NCBI GenBank assembly: GCA_947625985.1 | Contig: CANQQF010000008.1 | Location: forward strand, 1-62,240 | DNA length: 62,240 nucleotides | From: an uncultured Clostridia bacterium | GTDB lineage: Bacteria; Bacillota_A; Clostridia; TANB77; CAG-508 | Direction of reading: 5' to 3' | Shown: piece after piece, positions 1-7,946 of the stretch | How the letters are laid out: each line of letters opens with the position of its first letter | Position numbering within the stretch: the first letter of the stretch is position 1 | The notes under the pieces: model-generated | The model's database searches: none | What the model was told of the DNA's origin: nothing | The model's input: only the letters and a program-made list of their open reading frames with translations | Position numbers and translations under genes: made by a program

Positions 1-8
1 GTGAAATT

Positions 9-1343
9 CTAATAAAGTCTGACTCTGTTAATATCCCGCTTTAATTTATCTCCATATAATTCATCCATAATTTTGTTATTTTTTTTTATTTTATTCTCTA
101 TTAATTCTCTCTCTCTTTTTTTATACAACAACATATCTATTGGTTTATTTTCCATTTTTTTGTAAGTTTCTTCTAACATAGATTTATTGACATAGCTTTT
201 ACAAATCTTTCTAATGATTTCTAATATTTTTTCTTCAAACTTATAGTAATTTATATTTCTTGTATAACACCCTCTTTTTTTATATCCAGAATCTACAATA
301 TATGGAATTTTACATTGCTCATTTTTTAATACTATTTGCATTTTCCAACCGACAATGTTTGCAGTAAATCAATCCTCGAAATAAGTAATCATATTGTTTT
401 ACAACTTTTTTTGCCCTTTCTTTATGTATTATTTGAACTTTTTCAAATACACTTTTATCAATAATTGCCTCGTGTGTATTGTTTACTCTAATATGTTTTT
501 CTTTTTCTACTTTACGGAGTTTCTTTACTTTATATGAAACAACAGACACTTTATTTTGGACGGTATTTCCAATATAAACTTCATTTTTTAACATATTACA
601 TAATGTTGTTTCATTCCATCTGAAATTTGTTTTTTCGTCTTGAACAATACCTGTTATTCTATATCCGTATGGACTTAAAATATGATTATCATTTAAATAT
701 TTAACAATTAATTTACCTCCAGTTCCATTTGCATACATTTCAAAAATTTTTCTTACATTTCCTATAACATTTTCATCAATTACTAATTTGTTTTTGTTAG
801 CTCGATCTTTTTTATATCCGATAAGCAGGCGTACTACATAAATATTCACCTTGCTTTTGTTTCTCTTTAAAAACACTTCTTATTTTTTTTGATATATCCT
901 TTGCATACATATCATTCATTATAGCTTTAAATGGCGTAATATCATTATTAACCGTTTCACTATAAGTATCTATGCCATCTATTATAGAAACATATCTCAC
1001 TTGATTTTCAGGAAAGTAACTTTCAATATAATATCCTGTTTTTATATAATCTCTACCAAGTCTTGATAAATCTTTTGTTATTACCATATTAATTTTATAT
1101 CTTTCTATATCTGTAATCAATCTTTTAAATTGTGGTCTGTCAAATGTAGTTCCGTGATACTCCATCATCAACATATTCGTCAATAATAGTTAGGTTATTT
1201 TCTTTTACATATCTTTCAATTATTTTTCTTTGATTTCCAATACTCTCACTTTCTTGCTTATCCCCATCTTCTCTCGATAATCTTATATACATTCCAACCC
1301 TATAGTTCTTTGTTGTCAATTTAAACATATCACTCTTTCTCAT
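9..1343 (-). pseudogene. Decayed large serine recombinase (TnpX/resolvase type)
   Basis: Four overlapping minus-strand reading frames together spell one large serine recombinase. The N-terminal resolvase part (from 1343) has the usual YIRLSREDGD start and SIGNQR motif and breaks near 1150, where DDGVS should run into GTTFDRPQFKRLI of the next frame (812-1183). A second break near 830 separates the catalytic domain from the recombinase domain (319-876, GYKKD and LVIDE motifs). A third, near 345, lies in the zinc ribbon (CKHC) and shifts reading to 9-341. That last frame stops inside the expected C-terminal coiled-coil region, so the end is also truncated. With three internal frameshifts it cannot make a full enzyme. 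Such proteins normally excise and integrate conjugative or mobilisable elements. Family identity is clear; the element's boundaries are not. Confidence 0.85.
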
Positions 1344-1452
1344 CTTTATTTTTCATTTCTATAAAATCACAAAATATTTTGTAAATAACTTCATCAATAA
1401 CCTGTTTTGATTTATCAAATTTACAATATATTTTTATATCATCTTTTTTCAA
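1330..1452 (-). CDS. Small hypothetical protein upstream of the recombinase
   Basis: A 40-codon frame starts with TTG at 1452, preceded by an AGAGGTG-like ribosome site, and its end overlaps the recombinase start by 14 bases. It begins MKKDDIKIYCKFD and ends in a charged KNKDEKE tail. Short acidic proteins of this look often precede serine recombinase genes in clostridial mobile elements; that association is from general knowledge, not from a search. Function is unknown. It is intact, unlike the gene after it. Confidence 0.45.
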   Translation of the reverse strand: MKKDDIKIYCKFDKSKQVIDEVIYKIFCDFIEMKNKDEKE

Positions 1453-1532
1453 TATATACACCTCTTAAGCATATATATTATTATTTTAAAAAATATATTC
1501 TTATATTCTAATCTTTATTTGATTTCTACTTT

Positions 1533-1568
1533 TAAAAGCTTTGCAATAACTTGGTTACAAAGCTTTTA
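1533..1568. repeat. Inverted repeat near the inner edge of the mobile element
   Basis: Perfect 11-base arms (TAAAAGCTTTG at 1533-1543 and its complement at 1558-1568) enclose a 14-base loop. It lies in the non-coding stretch 1453-1617 between the recombinase operon and the M14 peptidase fragment. It has no strong T-run on either side, so a terminator is less likely than an element-end or operator structure. Nothing else is visible in this stretch. Confidence 0.4.
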
Positions 1569-1617
1569 TATTGATTTATCATAATTATTATTTTGGAAGT
1601 TAATAAATTTCACAGGT

Positions 1618-2076
1618 GTGGATTTGAATTTACAATTTCCTGCGGGGTGGAACGAAGCAAAAAAAATAAAATATGCACAAGGTTTCAATAAACCTTCTCC
1701 TCGTGACTTTGTTGGATTTGGACCTCTAACAGAGCCTGAATCACTTGCAATTTATAATTATACTCTTATGCATAGTTTTGATTTAGTAGTTGCATACCAT
1801 ACTCAAGGGCAAGAGATTTATTGGAATTTCCAAAATATTAATCCTCCTAATGGTTTTGAAATTGGTCAAAACTTTGCAAATTTAAGCGGATATTCCCTAA
1901 CTAATGTAGCATTCAACTCAAGCTTTGCTGGATACAAAGATTGGTTTATTCAAAAATATAATAAACCCGGATATACTATAGAAGCAGGATTAGGTAAAAA
2001 TCCTTTACCTTTATCTCAATTTGATGAAATCTATAGAGATAATTTAGGAATACTATTATTAAAAGGTGTAGCTTAG
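1618..2076 (+). pseudogene. 3' fragment of an M14 zinc carboxypeptidase (gamma-D-glutamyl endopeptidase type)
   Basis: The 152 residues match only the second half of M14 peptidases that cut gamma-D-Glu-diamino acid bonds in peptidoglycan. The frame opens in the conserved GVDLN...FPAGW segment. It keeps the third zinc ligand (His61 of the fragment, in AYHTQG) and the catalytic glutamate (Glu122, in YTIEAGLG). The HxxE pair that supplies the other two zinc ligands is missing, and upstream in-frame sequence stops at 1582. Family members are usually about 350-420 residues. The missing 5' part should lie beyond the left edge if the adjacent element inserted into this gene. The fragment cannot be active alone. 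It ends in a strong terminator. Confidence 0.85.
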
Positions 2077-2095
2077 TATATAAGCTACACCTTTT
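2061..2095. terminator. Bidirectional terminator, M14 fragment / glycine-rich gene
   Basis: A perfect 15-bp stem (arms 2061-2075 and 2081-2095) with a 5-base loop, A-rich on one side and T-rich on the other. It includes the M14 stop codon and lies just past the end of the convergent minus-strand gene. Confidence 0.85.
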
Positions 2096-2104
2096 TAATA
2101 TTTC

Positions 2105-3178
2105 TTATTTTTTCTCAAAAACACCATTTGAAGATTCTAAATATCCAGCACCAGAACCAATACCTTGATTATCCATATATCCATTATTATAGCCTGTTGT
2201 ACTAGTATTTTCTTCATTTGTTGCTTTTACCAATTGTACTGAAGCGTAAGAGTTAGCTATTGCTGGCAAAGCCACTCCTGTTTTTACTTTAGATAAAGTA
2301 AATGCACCTGTATTTGTTGTATATGTTTCTCTTATCGTTCCACTTTGTGCAAATATTTTTGCTGGTATTGTATTTTCTCCATTAGGCTTTTTTATAACTG
2401 TAAGTTTATTACTAGTTGTTGAACCATCTTTATTATATTCATAATATGCAGTATTATAGTCGTTATTTGTTATCATACTTCCATTATATGCAATTATATT
2501 ATTTGCATTAGTATAATATACTTTTCCTCCGGCTCCAGCTTTACCGCCATCACCACCTATGTCTTTATACCAATAGTTTGATTCCTTACTTGAAATACAG
2601 GGGGCTCCATTTTGTCCACCAATAACTGATGTTCCCTTATTTTTACTAGAATATCCTTTACCTCTTGTATAGTAGCCTCCCCCTCCAGATCCACTTGTTT
2701 CATTACTTCCTCCGCCATTACCATTTACACCATTTACAGGGTTCCCTTGTGCTCCACCGCCTGAAAATCCTCCGGCTCCATCATAATGATAACCTCCGGC
2801 CTCCACCAGCTCCGGCCTCCGCCTATTCCAGCTGCTGGATAACCTCCGGCCTCCACCTCCTGATGAGCTTACACCATTTCCGCCTGAGCCACCGTTTCCA
2901 CCATAAGCATATACTTGTAAATTTCCTTCTATATTAACAACTCCACAATCATTTCCGTTCTCTCCATCTCTTGCACAATTTGTATTATTATCAGGGTTAC
3001 TTCCGTCTTTAGGTGGTTGGTTTACAAACTCCATATTATGTCCGTTGCTTGCTTTTTCAGTTGAGTTTGCATCTCCTCCTTTTCCGCCATTACCACCTAT
3101 ACCGGCTCCGGCACCTCCACCGCCTCCGGCCTCCATAGCTAGCTGACGAATTTGTTCCATTTCCTGCATTTCCTCCAT
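2105..3178 (-). CDS. Glycine-rich C-terminal part of a pilin-like surface protein (frame-split)
   Basis: This frame is the continuation of the pilin-like gene upstream. It carries runs of Gly with Asn/Ser (for example residues 18-35) and then a less repetitive C-terminal part rich in Asn, Thr and Tyr. The first 16 residues read through what should be coding in another frame. Around 2793-2854 the reading switches to an Arg-rich stretch (RRLSSSW...RRRPELVEA) that is out of character. Dropping one base at each of three CCGGCC sites there restores an unbroken Gly-rich segment, and dropping one at 3123-3134 joins this frame to the upstream one. So it is probably half of one gene of about 627 codons, either truly frameshifted or misread. 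Surface location is inferred from the N-terminal half. Confidence 0.6.
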   Translation of the reverse strand: MEEMQEMEQIRQLAMEAGGGGGAGAGIGGNGGKGGDANSTEKASNGHNMEFVNQPPKDGSNPDNNTNCARDGENGNDCGVVNIEGNLQVYAYGGNGGSGGNGVSSSGGGGRRLSSSWNRRRPELVEAGGYHYDGAGGFSGGGAQGNPVNGVNGNGGGSNETSGSGGGGYYTRGKGYSSKNKGTSVIGGQNGAPCISSKESNYWYKDIGGDGGKAGAGGKVYYTNANNIIAYNGSMITNNDYNTAYYEYNKDGSTTSNKLTVIKKPNGENTIPAKIFAQSGTIRETYTTNTGAFTLSKVKTGVALPAIANSYASVQLVKATNEENTSTTGYNNGYMDNQGIGSGAGYLESSNGVFEKK

Positions 3179-3992
3179 ATGAGATTAAAGTTCCTCCTCC
3201 AGATAGATTTAATGTTCCTGTTGTAGGTACTTCAATCCCTGCGTAACCACCTGGACCACCTTTAGCTCCTTTAGCATTACCTTCTTCACCATCTTGTCCA
3301 AATCCAGAGTTTACTGTTGCTTTTACATTATCTCCTATATATAAATTCAAAATTGCTCCATCTAATAATTGTATTGCTGACCTGTCATACCCTTTATTGT
3401 CTATAACTATATCTGCAAGTAAATTTATAGTTATAGCATTTTTAGGATCTCCTTGTGCACTTGGAATTACAAAATTAAATTCTTCTGCCGCTATTTCGTC
3501 TAAAATTGTATATGTATCGCCTACTTTAAATTCTATTTCCTCTCCATTATCTATTCCCTCTTGTGTTATTAAATGATTTTCTCCTTCTTCTCCTAGTTGT
3601 ATGTTCAACTTTTCTCCTAAATAATAAAATAATTTTTTTCTAGTTACTTCATAATATCCACCTTTATATTTTAAAATTACTTTTCCAGTCGCTATAGCAT
3701 AATCATCAATAACTCTTTCCGCCTTTAATCTTTCTATATATTCTGTAAATCCATTTGACTCATCTATTGCAACATCTGTATTATATTCATTTAAAATCGA
3801 CTCTAATTCTTCCCTATTTTCCGCTTCTTTCTTTTCATAAGCTGCTTCAGTTGCTTTATTTAATAGTCCTCCTTCACCTGTTAATACAGTTACTGTTATT
3901 GTTGATAAAATTAGCAACAAAGTAATACATATAATCAAAGACATAAATGTTATGCCTGAATTATTATTTAGTTCTTGCATATTTTTTTTCAT
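3090..3992 (-). CDS. Pilin-like glycine-rich surface protein, N-terminal part (frame-split)
   Basis: The start at 3992 (MKKNMQ) has a GGGGAGG site 6 bases upstream; the earlier ATG at 4007 overlaps that site. A prepilin-like N-terminus follows: short polar leader, Gly-Ile-Thr-Phe, then a hydrophobic helix of about 22 residues and a GEGGLLNKA motif, as in clostridial type IV pilin-like proteins. No Glu is visible at position 5 of the mature helix. A charged helix and a globular middle follow, then Gly-rich sequence from about residue 235. The frame ends in an Arg-rich tail (RRRWRCRSRYRW) created by an apparent single-base shift at 3123-3134, where the downstream frame continues the Gly repeats. 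Probably displayed on the cell surface; role unknown. Confidence 0.65.
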   Translation of the reverse strand: MKKNMQELNNNSGITFMSLIICITLLLILSTITVTVLTGEGGLLNKATEAAYEKKEAENREELESILNEYNTDVAIDESNGFTEYIERLKAERVIDDYAIATGKVILKYKGGYYEVTRKKLFYYLGEKLNIQLGEEGENHLITQEGIDNGEEIEFKVGDTYTILDEIAAEEFNFVIPSAQGDPKNAITINLLADIVIDNKGYDRSAIQLLDGAILNLYIGDNVKATVNSGFGQDGEEGNAKGAKGGPGGYAGIEVPTTGTLNLSGGGTLISYGGNAGNGTNSSASYGGRRRWRCRSRYRW

Positions 3993-4030
3993 TTGTTGCC
4001 TCCCCATATTTTAGTTAACAAAATTAGAGA

Positions 4031-4870
4031 TTATTCTTCCCATTCGCCTTCAAAAACTATTTCTGCAGGACCCGTCATGTATACATGATTATCTTCTTGA
4101 TTCCATTCTATTTCTAAACTTCCACCTAATAACTCTACTTTAACTATGTTATCTGTTTTTCCTGTTAAAAAACTTGCAACGCCAACTGCACATGCACCTG
4201 TTCCACAAGCCAAAGTTTCGCCTGCTCCTCTTTCCCAAACTCTCATTTTTATATTTTTTCTGTCTATTATTTCAATAAATTCCACATTAACTTTATTTGG
4301 AAAGTGGCTATCTGATTCTATTATTGGTCCATATTTTTCTATTTTAAAATTTTTGATGCTTTCTATTTCGGTAACAGCATGAGGATTACCCATAGAAACA
4401 CATGAGAATGAAAATATTTTATCTATTGCTTTAATTTCTAAATTTTTAGTTGGATTTTCTTTTGAAACTACAGGAATTTTTTCAGATTCAAATATAGGCT
4501 CTCCCATATCTACTTTTACAGTTTTTACTTTTCCATTTTCCACATTAAGTTTAAGAATTTTTTCTCCTGCTAATGTTTCAATCTTAATCTCCCTTTTTTT
4601 AGTTAAACCTTTATCATATACAAACTTTCCTACACATCGTATTCCATTACCACACATCTCTGCTTCGGATCCATCACTATTAAACATTCTCATTTTAAAA
4701 TCAGCTTTATCACTATTGCAGATTAAAATTATTCCATCTGAGCCAACACCAAAATGTCTACTACTCATTTTTTTAGCAAGGTTTGGTATATCTTGACTTA
4801 TATGTTCTTTCATACAATTAATATAAACATAATCATTTCCTAAACCTTGCATTTTTGTAAATTTAATCAT
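4031..4870 (-). CDS. dapF: Diaminopimelate epimerase
   Basis: Converts LL-diaminopimelate to the meso form for lysine and for peptidoglycan cross-linking; cytosolic and cofactor-free. The 279-residue length is normal. Both catalytic cysteines are present: Cys73 in EMCGNGIRC and Cys222 in [12 protein letters not shown], each in the expected Gly-rich loop. The N-terminal [14 protein letters not shown] signature supports the start. It sits between the pseudo-sortase gene (25-base gap upstream) and the pilin-like gene downstream, so all three may share a transcript, although nothing links their functions. The meso-DAP product agrees with the DNPR motif of MurE in this window. Confidence 0.97.
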   Translation of the reverse strand: MIKFTKMQGLGNDYVYINCMKEHISQDIPNLAKKMSSRHFGVGSDGIILICNSDKADFKMRMFNSDGSEAEMCGNGIRCVGKFVYDKGLTKKREIKIETLAGEKILKLNVENGKVKTVKVDMGEPIFESEKIPVVSKENPTKNLEIKAIDKIFSFSCVSMGNPHAVTEIESIKNFKIEKYGPIIESDSHFPNKVNVEFIEIIDRKNIKMRVWERGAGETLACGTGACAVGVASFLTGKTDNIVKVELLGGSLEIEWNQEDNHVYMTGPAEIVFEGEWEE

Positions 4871-4895
4871 AAAGTCTATCCTTTCTTATGTTAAA

Positions 4896-5612
4896 CTATT
4901 GCGTCATTTTTTTATAATATCTAAATATTATATAGAAAACTATCGCAATTATAATACCTACTAAAATAAAAACTATCAGGTTAATATTATCTATTCCAGA
5001 TTTTGGAATATCTTTTGCAACTGGTGATGGTTCTGCACTCGGTTTTACACTTGGGCTAGTTACAGGACTTGGTGATGGACTTGGTATTGAACTTGGTGCA
5101 ACAGTAGATACTGGAGCCCTTTGTAATGTACTAGCTTCTACTATTAACCTATTACTTCCATCTTCAGTTGTTGTTGATAGTGTGACTTCTTTTCCTCCAC
5201 CAGTATCTCTTTGATAATATGATGTATCATCTGGTGTAGTTTCAAAAATATTATATATAGTATAAGTTTCTTTAACATCATCTAATCCTGTTATTGTAAT
5301 TACATCACCTATCGCTAAATTTTTTAAATTAGAAAAAAATCTACCATCATTATAGTTTTGCCCAACAATAACTACATTTCCTACTTCATTTATTCCATTT
5401 CCATATAATTTACATACAGACGTAGCTAAAGCACTTGTTGATGCATTAGATATGATTGGATAAGATATACCTAATTTAGAAATATCTATTTGTCCAACAA
5501 CTTCAAATCCTTGATAAATACTTTCTAACGCAAAAGTACTTTTTTGAAAAAAAGTTATATTCATAACTAATAATATAATGAGTATTAATATTTTCAAGCT
5601 CTTTTTCACCAT
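4896..5612 (-). CDS. Sortase-fold surface protein lacking catalytic His and Cys (pseudo-sortase)
   Basis: Residues 1-29 form a signal peptide or membrane anchor, and 35-162 resemble a sortase beta-barrel (GRFFSNLKNL, IGDVITITG, YTIYNIF, NRLIVEAS). In active sortases the barrel carries His in VxGHN and Cys in TLxTC. Here the sequence reads VGQNY (Gln86) and TLSTT (Thr148), and only the Arg (Arg155) remains. A Pro/Ser linker (about 168-200), an IPKSG motif at 202-206, a hydrophobic helix and a basic tail follow. This is itself the layout of a sortase substrate. It is therefore probably a cell-wall or membrane-displayed protein using the sortase fold for binding, not an enzyme. The start has a GAGGAAAG-type site. 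Confidence 0.75.
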   Translation of the reverse strand: MVKKSLKILILIILLVMNITFFQKSTFALESIYQGFEVVGQIDISKLGISYPIISNASTSALATSVCKLYGNGINEVGNVVIVGQNYNDGRFFSNLKNLAIGDVITITGLDDVKETYTIYNIFETTPDDTSYYQRDTGGGKEVTLSTTTEDGSNRLIVEASTLQRAPVSTVAPSSIPSPSPSPVTSPSVKPSAEPSPVAKDIPKSGIDNINLIVFILVGIIIAIVFYIIFRYYKKMTQ

Positions 5613-5649
5613 TTTTCTTTCCTCTTTTCAATTCATCTTTTGTATATAA

Positions 5650-5678
5650 ATCTTATAACAAATATTAAAGATTGTCAA
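5650..5678 (-). promoter_or_regulatory. Promoter for pseudo-sortase-dapF-pilin run
   Basis: TTGACA (-35) at 5673-5678 and TAAGAT (-10) at 5650-5655 on the minus strand, 17-base spacer, about 40 bases before the start at 5612. Confidence 0.6.
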
Positions 5679-5739
5679 TACAAAAAGCTCTCCATTACTC
5701 TTTATTTTACCCACTTTTCTACATTTATAAAATAAATTC

Positions 5740-5787
5740 TTGAAGTTATATTTTTAATGTGCTATAATACTATCACTTATAGTACAC
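5740..5787 (+). promoter_or_regulatory. Promoter with operator-like dyad for the kinase/deaminase pair
   Basis: TTGAAG (-35) at 5740-5745 and TATAAT (-10) at 5763-5768, 17-base spacer. An imperfect inverted repeat (AATGTG..CTATAA against TTATAGTACACATT, about 5757-5790) straddles the -10 box, a position typical of repressor sites. The regulator is not identifiable. Confidence 0.55.
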
Positions 5788-5810
5788 ATTAAAAAGGAGT
5801 AAGATTACTA

Positions 5811-6551
5811 ATGGATCAAAAAACAAGACAAGAATGCTTACAAAAGATTAATGAAATACTAAAAAATATGACTAATATAAGAAAAGATTTGAAAGAAAGT
5901 AATAAAACATATTTTATTGAACTTGTTGGTACTCCTAAAAGTGGTAAAACCACTTTATTATCAAGACTAACTAATATTTTTAATAAATCAAATATTCCTA
6001 TAGTTCCAAGACAAGAAACAGCTGAATATAATATACTTCCAAAAACTTCAGGTCAATATAATACTTGGATGATTATGGAATTATATAAAAACTTATGTGA
6101 AGACATGGAATGCAATCATGGTAAAATTGTTGTTTATGACAGAGGTATTTTAGACAGATTACCATGGATTAATAAATCTGCTAGAAATAATAAAACAACT
6201 GATAAAGATGCTGAAATATTTAAAAAAATGTATAATCTAACTTTATCAGATAATTACAAACCTATTGTATATAGCTTTAAAACTTCACCTGAATTAAGTG
6301 TTAAGAGAAAGGGTTCTCCAGGAGTATCGGTAAATGTAGACTCTTTAACACAATTTAATGAATGTTTGGATGAAAGTACGGATTTTTTAAAAAAGCATTC
6401 TTCAATTTATAATAATTTTGAAACTGATGGATATCAAGGCGAATTAGATAAATTTACTATTGATGTTATACATTCTATAACAGAAGACTTGTGCACATTA
6501 TTATCTCAAGAGAAAGATATAAAAGAAGAAAGAGATGGTGAGCAAAAATGA
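5811..6551 (+). CDS. P-loop nucleoside/nucleotide kinase-like protein
   Basis: A 246-residue P-loop protein related to deoxynucleoside and thymidylate kinases. The N-terminal 35 residues are helical and charged. Walker A is GTPKSGKTT at 40-48. A DRG motif at 110-112 (VVYDRGILDR) matches the substrate-site Asp-Arg of this superfamily, and a lid-like basic segment (VKRKGS) follows. It overlaps the next gene, a dCMP-deaminase-like enzyme, by four bases (ATGA), so the two are translationally coupled and probably act in one nucleotide-salvage or modified-nucleotide step. The exact substrate cannot be read from sequence; dTMP kinase proper is less likely because of the long N-terminus and diverged core. 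Confidence 0.7.
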   Translation: MDQKTRQECLQKINEILKNMTNIRKDLKESNKTYFIELVGTPKSGKTTLLSRLTNIFNKSNIPIVPRQETAEYNILPKTSGQYNTWMIMELYKNLCEDMECNHGKIVVYDRGILDRLPWINKSARNNKTTDKDAEIFKKMYNLTLSDNYKPIVYSFKTSPELSVKRKGSPGVSVNVDSLTQFNECLDESTDFLKKHSSIYNNFETDGYQGELDKFTIDVIHSITEDLCTLLSQEKDIKEERDGEQK

Positions 6552-7036
6552 TGGATAGAGTAGATAAAATTAATTATTATTTAGATATTGCTGAATCAGT
6601 TACAAAAAGAGGTACTTGCTTACGAAATAATTATGGAAGCGTTATTGTAAAAAATGATGAGATTATTTCAACTGGCTATACAGGAGCTCCAAGAGGAAGA
6701 AAAAATTGCTTAGATTTAGGTTATTGTAGAAGAAAACAACATAATACTCCATCAGGAGCAGGCTTTGAACTATGTCGTTCTGTACACAGTGAACAAAACG
6801 CAATAATAAGTGCAAGCAGAAAGGACATGATAGGTTCAACTTTATTTTTAGTTGGAATAAATAAACGTACTGATGAATATATAACTGATAATAAACCTTG
6901 TACTCTATGCAAAAGAATGATTATCAACTCTGGAATAGAAAAAGTTATTATGAGGGATACCAAAACAGATTATAGAATTGAATCTGTAAAAGATTGGGTA
7001 AAACAAGATGATACATTAAAAGAAGGATTGAATTAA
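6548..7036 (+). CDS. dCMP deaminase-like zinc deaminase
   Basis: A 162-residue member of the cytidine/deoxycytidylate deaminase superfamily. Zinc and proton-shuttle residues are present: His80-Ser-Glu82 (VHSEQNAI, the HxE motif) and Cys118/Cys121 (PCTLCK). The N-terminal RGTCLR segment and the GYTGAPRG loop are those of dCMP deaminases, which make dUMP for thymidylate synthesis. The insert GYCRRKQHNTPSGAGFELC resembles the extra metal-site region of phage and bacterial dCMP deaminases. It is coupled to the kinase upstream by an ATGA overlap. The pair suggests local pyrimidine deoxynucleotide salvage; the substrate could also be a modified cytidine nucleotide. Confidence 0.85.
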   Translation: MMDRVDKINYYLDIAESVTKRGTCLRNNYGSVIVKNDEIISTGYTGAPRGRKNCLDLGYCRRKQHNTPSGAGFELCRSVHSEQNAIISASRKDMIGSTLFLVGINKRTDEYITDNKPCTLCKRMIINSGIEKVIMRDTKTDYRIESVKDWVKQDDTLKEGLN

Positions 7037-7047
7037 ATTCAATCCTT
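7023..7047. terminator. Bidirectional terminator, deaminase / rRNA methyltransferase
   Basis: AAGGATTGAATT (7023-7034) pairs with its complement at 7036-7047 and is followed by a T-run on the plus strand. It overlaps the ends of both convergent genes. Confidence 0.75.
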
Positions 7048-7938
7048 TTTTATTTTTGCTACAAAAAAACCTTCATATAATTCATTTGGACAAATATTCA
7101 AAGTCCCCTGAATAGATGTTGGTAACATAGGCAATTCTTCTATTCCTTGAAATTTAATAGGAATTACTTTTGCATTAGTACCTATTAAAGCTTTTCTTAT
7201 AACTTCTTCATTTTCATTAGATAATATTGAACAAGTTGAATATACTATCTCTCCTCCACTCTTCAAAATTTTTATAGCTTTCTTTAATAAAGTTAACTGT
7301 GATTTTGTAGACTTTTCAATGAGCTTTTTAGTGAAATATTTATCATTTTCTAAAGTTTTTTCACTTAAAGTTCCACTACCACTACAAGGTGCATCTAACA
7401 AAATTTTGTCAAATGAAAAAAAATCATCTATATTCCTTGAGTCTTTTTGCATAATATATACACAAGTAGCTCCTTGCTTTTTAACATTATATTTTAATCT
7501 TTCTACTCGTACAGTATTTAATTCACATGCTGTTATATTTGCTTTGTTTTTTGACAAATTTGCTAATTGTGTTGTTTTTCCTCCTGGTGCTGCAGTCATA
7601 TCAAGAATATCTTCGTTTTCTCTTGGCTCTAATATTATTGGAGGTAACATTGAAGATAAACTTTGTAAATATATTTTTCCATTTTGGTATATATCTAATT
7701 TTTGAATTTCATGCTCTCTAGCATTTTTTATTATAAAAGCTTCTTTACTCCATGGTACTCTTTCATATTTAATTTTACATTCATGTAAAATTTTTTCAAT
7801 TTCATCTATTGAAGCTTTTAATGTATTTACTCTAAATGTTACTACTCTTTCTTTAGAATACCCTTTAATAATTTGGTTTGCTATTTCTTCTCCATACTGA
7901 CTATTTAACATTTCTATTAAAAATTTTGGTACATTCAT
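7039..7938 (-). CDS. RsmB/NOP2-family RNA m5C methyltransferase
   Basis: A SAM-dependent methyltransferase that makes 5-methylcytosine in RNA, probably rRNA. The SAM site is DMTAAPGGKTTQLA (about 113-126). Both cysteines of the family are present: Cys185 in the PCSGSG motif (product release) and Cys236 in YSTCS (nucleophile). At 299 residues it has the catalytic core with a short N-terminal domain, lacking the NusB-like domain of RsmB and the PUA-like tail of longer RsmF proteins, so the exact target base is uncertain. It is the last gene of the long minus-strand run that starts at pyrC, 8 bases after the aminotransferase. Confidence 0.88.
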   Translation of the reverse strand: MNVPKFLIEMLNSQYGEEIANQIIKGYSKERVVTFRVNTLKASIDEIEKILHECKIKYERVPWSKEAFIIKNAREHEIQKLDIYQNGKIYLQSLSSMLPPIILEPRENEDILDMTAAPGGKTTQLANLSKNKANITACELNTVRVERLKYNVKKQGATCVYIMQKDSRNIDDFFSFDKILLDAPCSGSGTLSEKTLENDKYFTKKLIEKSTKSQLTLLKKAIKILKSGGEIVYSTCSILSNENEEVIRKALIGTNAKVIPIKFQGIEELPMLPTSIQGTLNICPNELYEGFFVAKIKKD

Positions 7939-7946
7939 AATATCTC

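Noticed and set aside
1534..1567. Inverted repeat as a transcription terminator
   Set aside because: No T-run follows on either strand, so it is listed only as a repeat.
2665..2937. Plus-strand frame opposite the glycine-rich gene
   Set aside because: Shadow of the Gly-rich minus strand; His/Leu-rich composition and no ribosome site.
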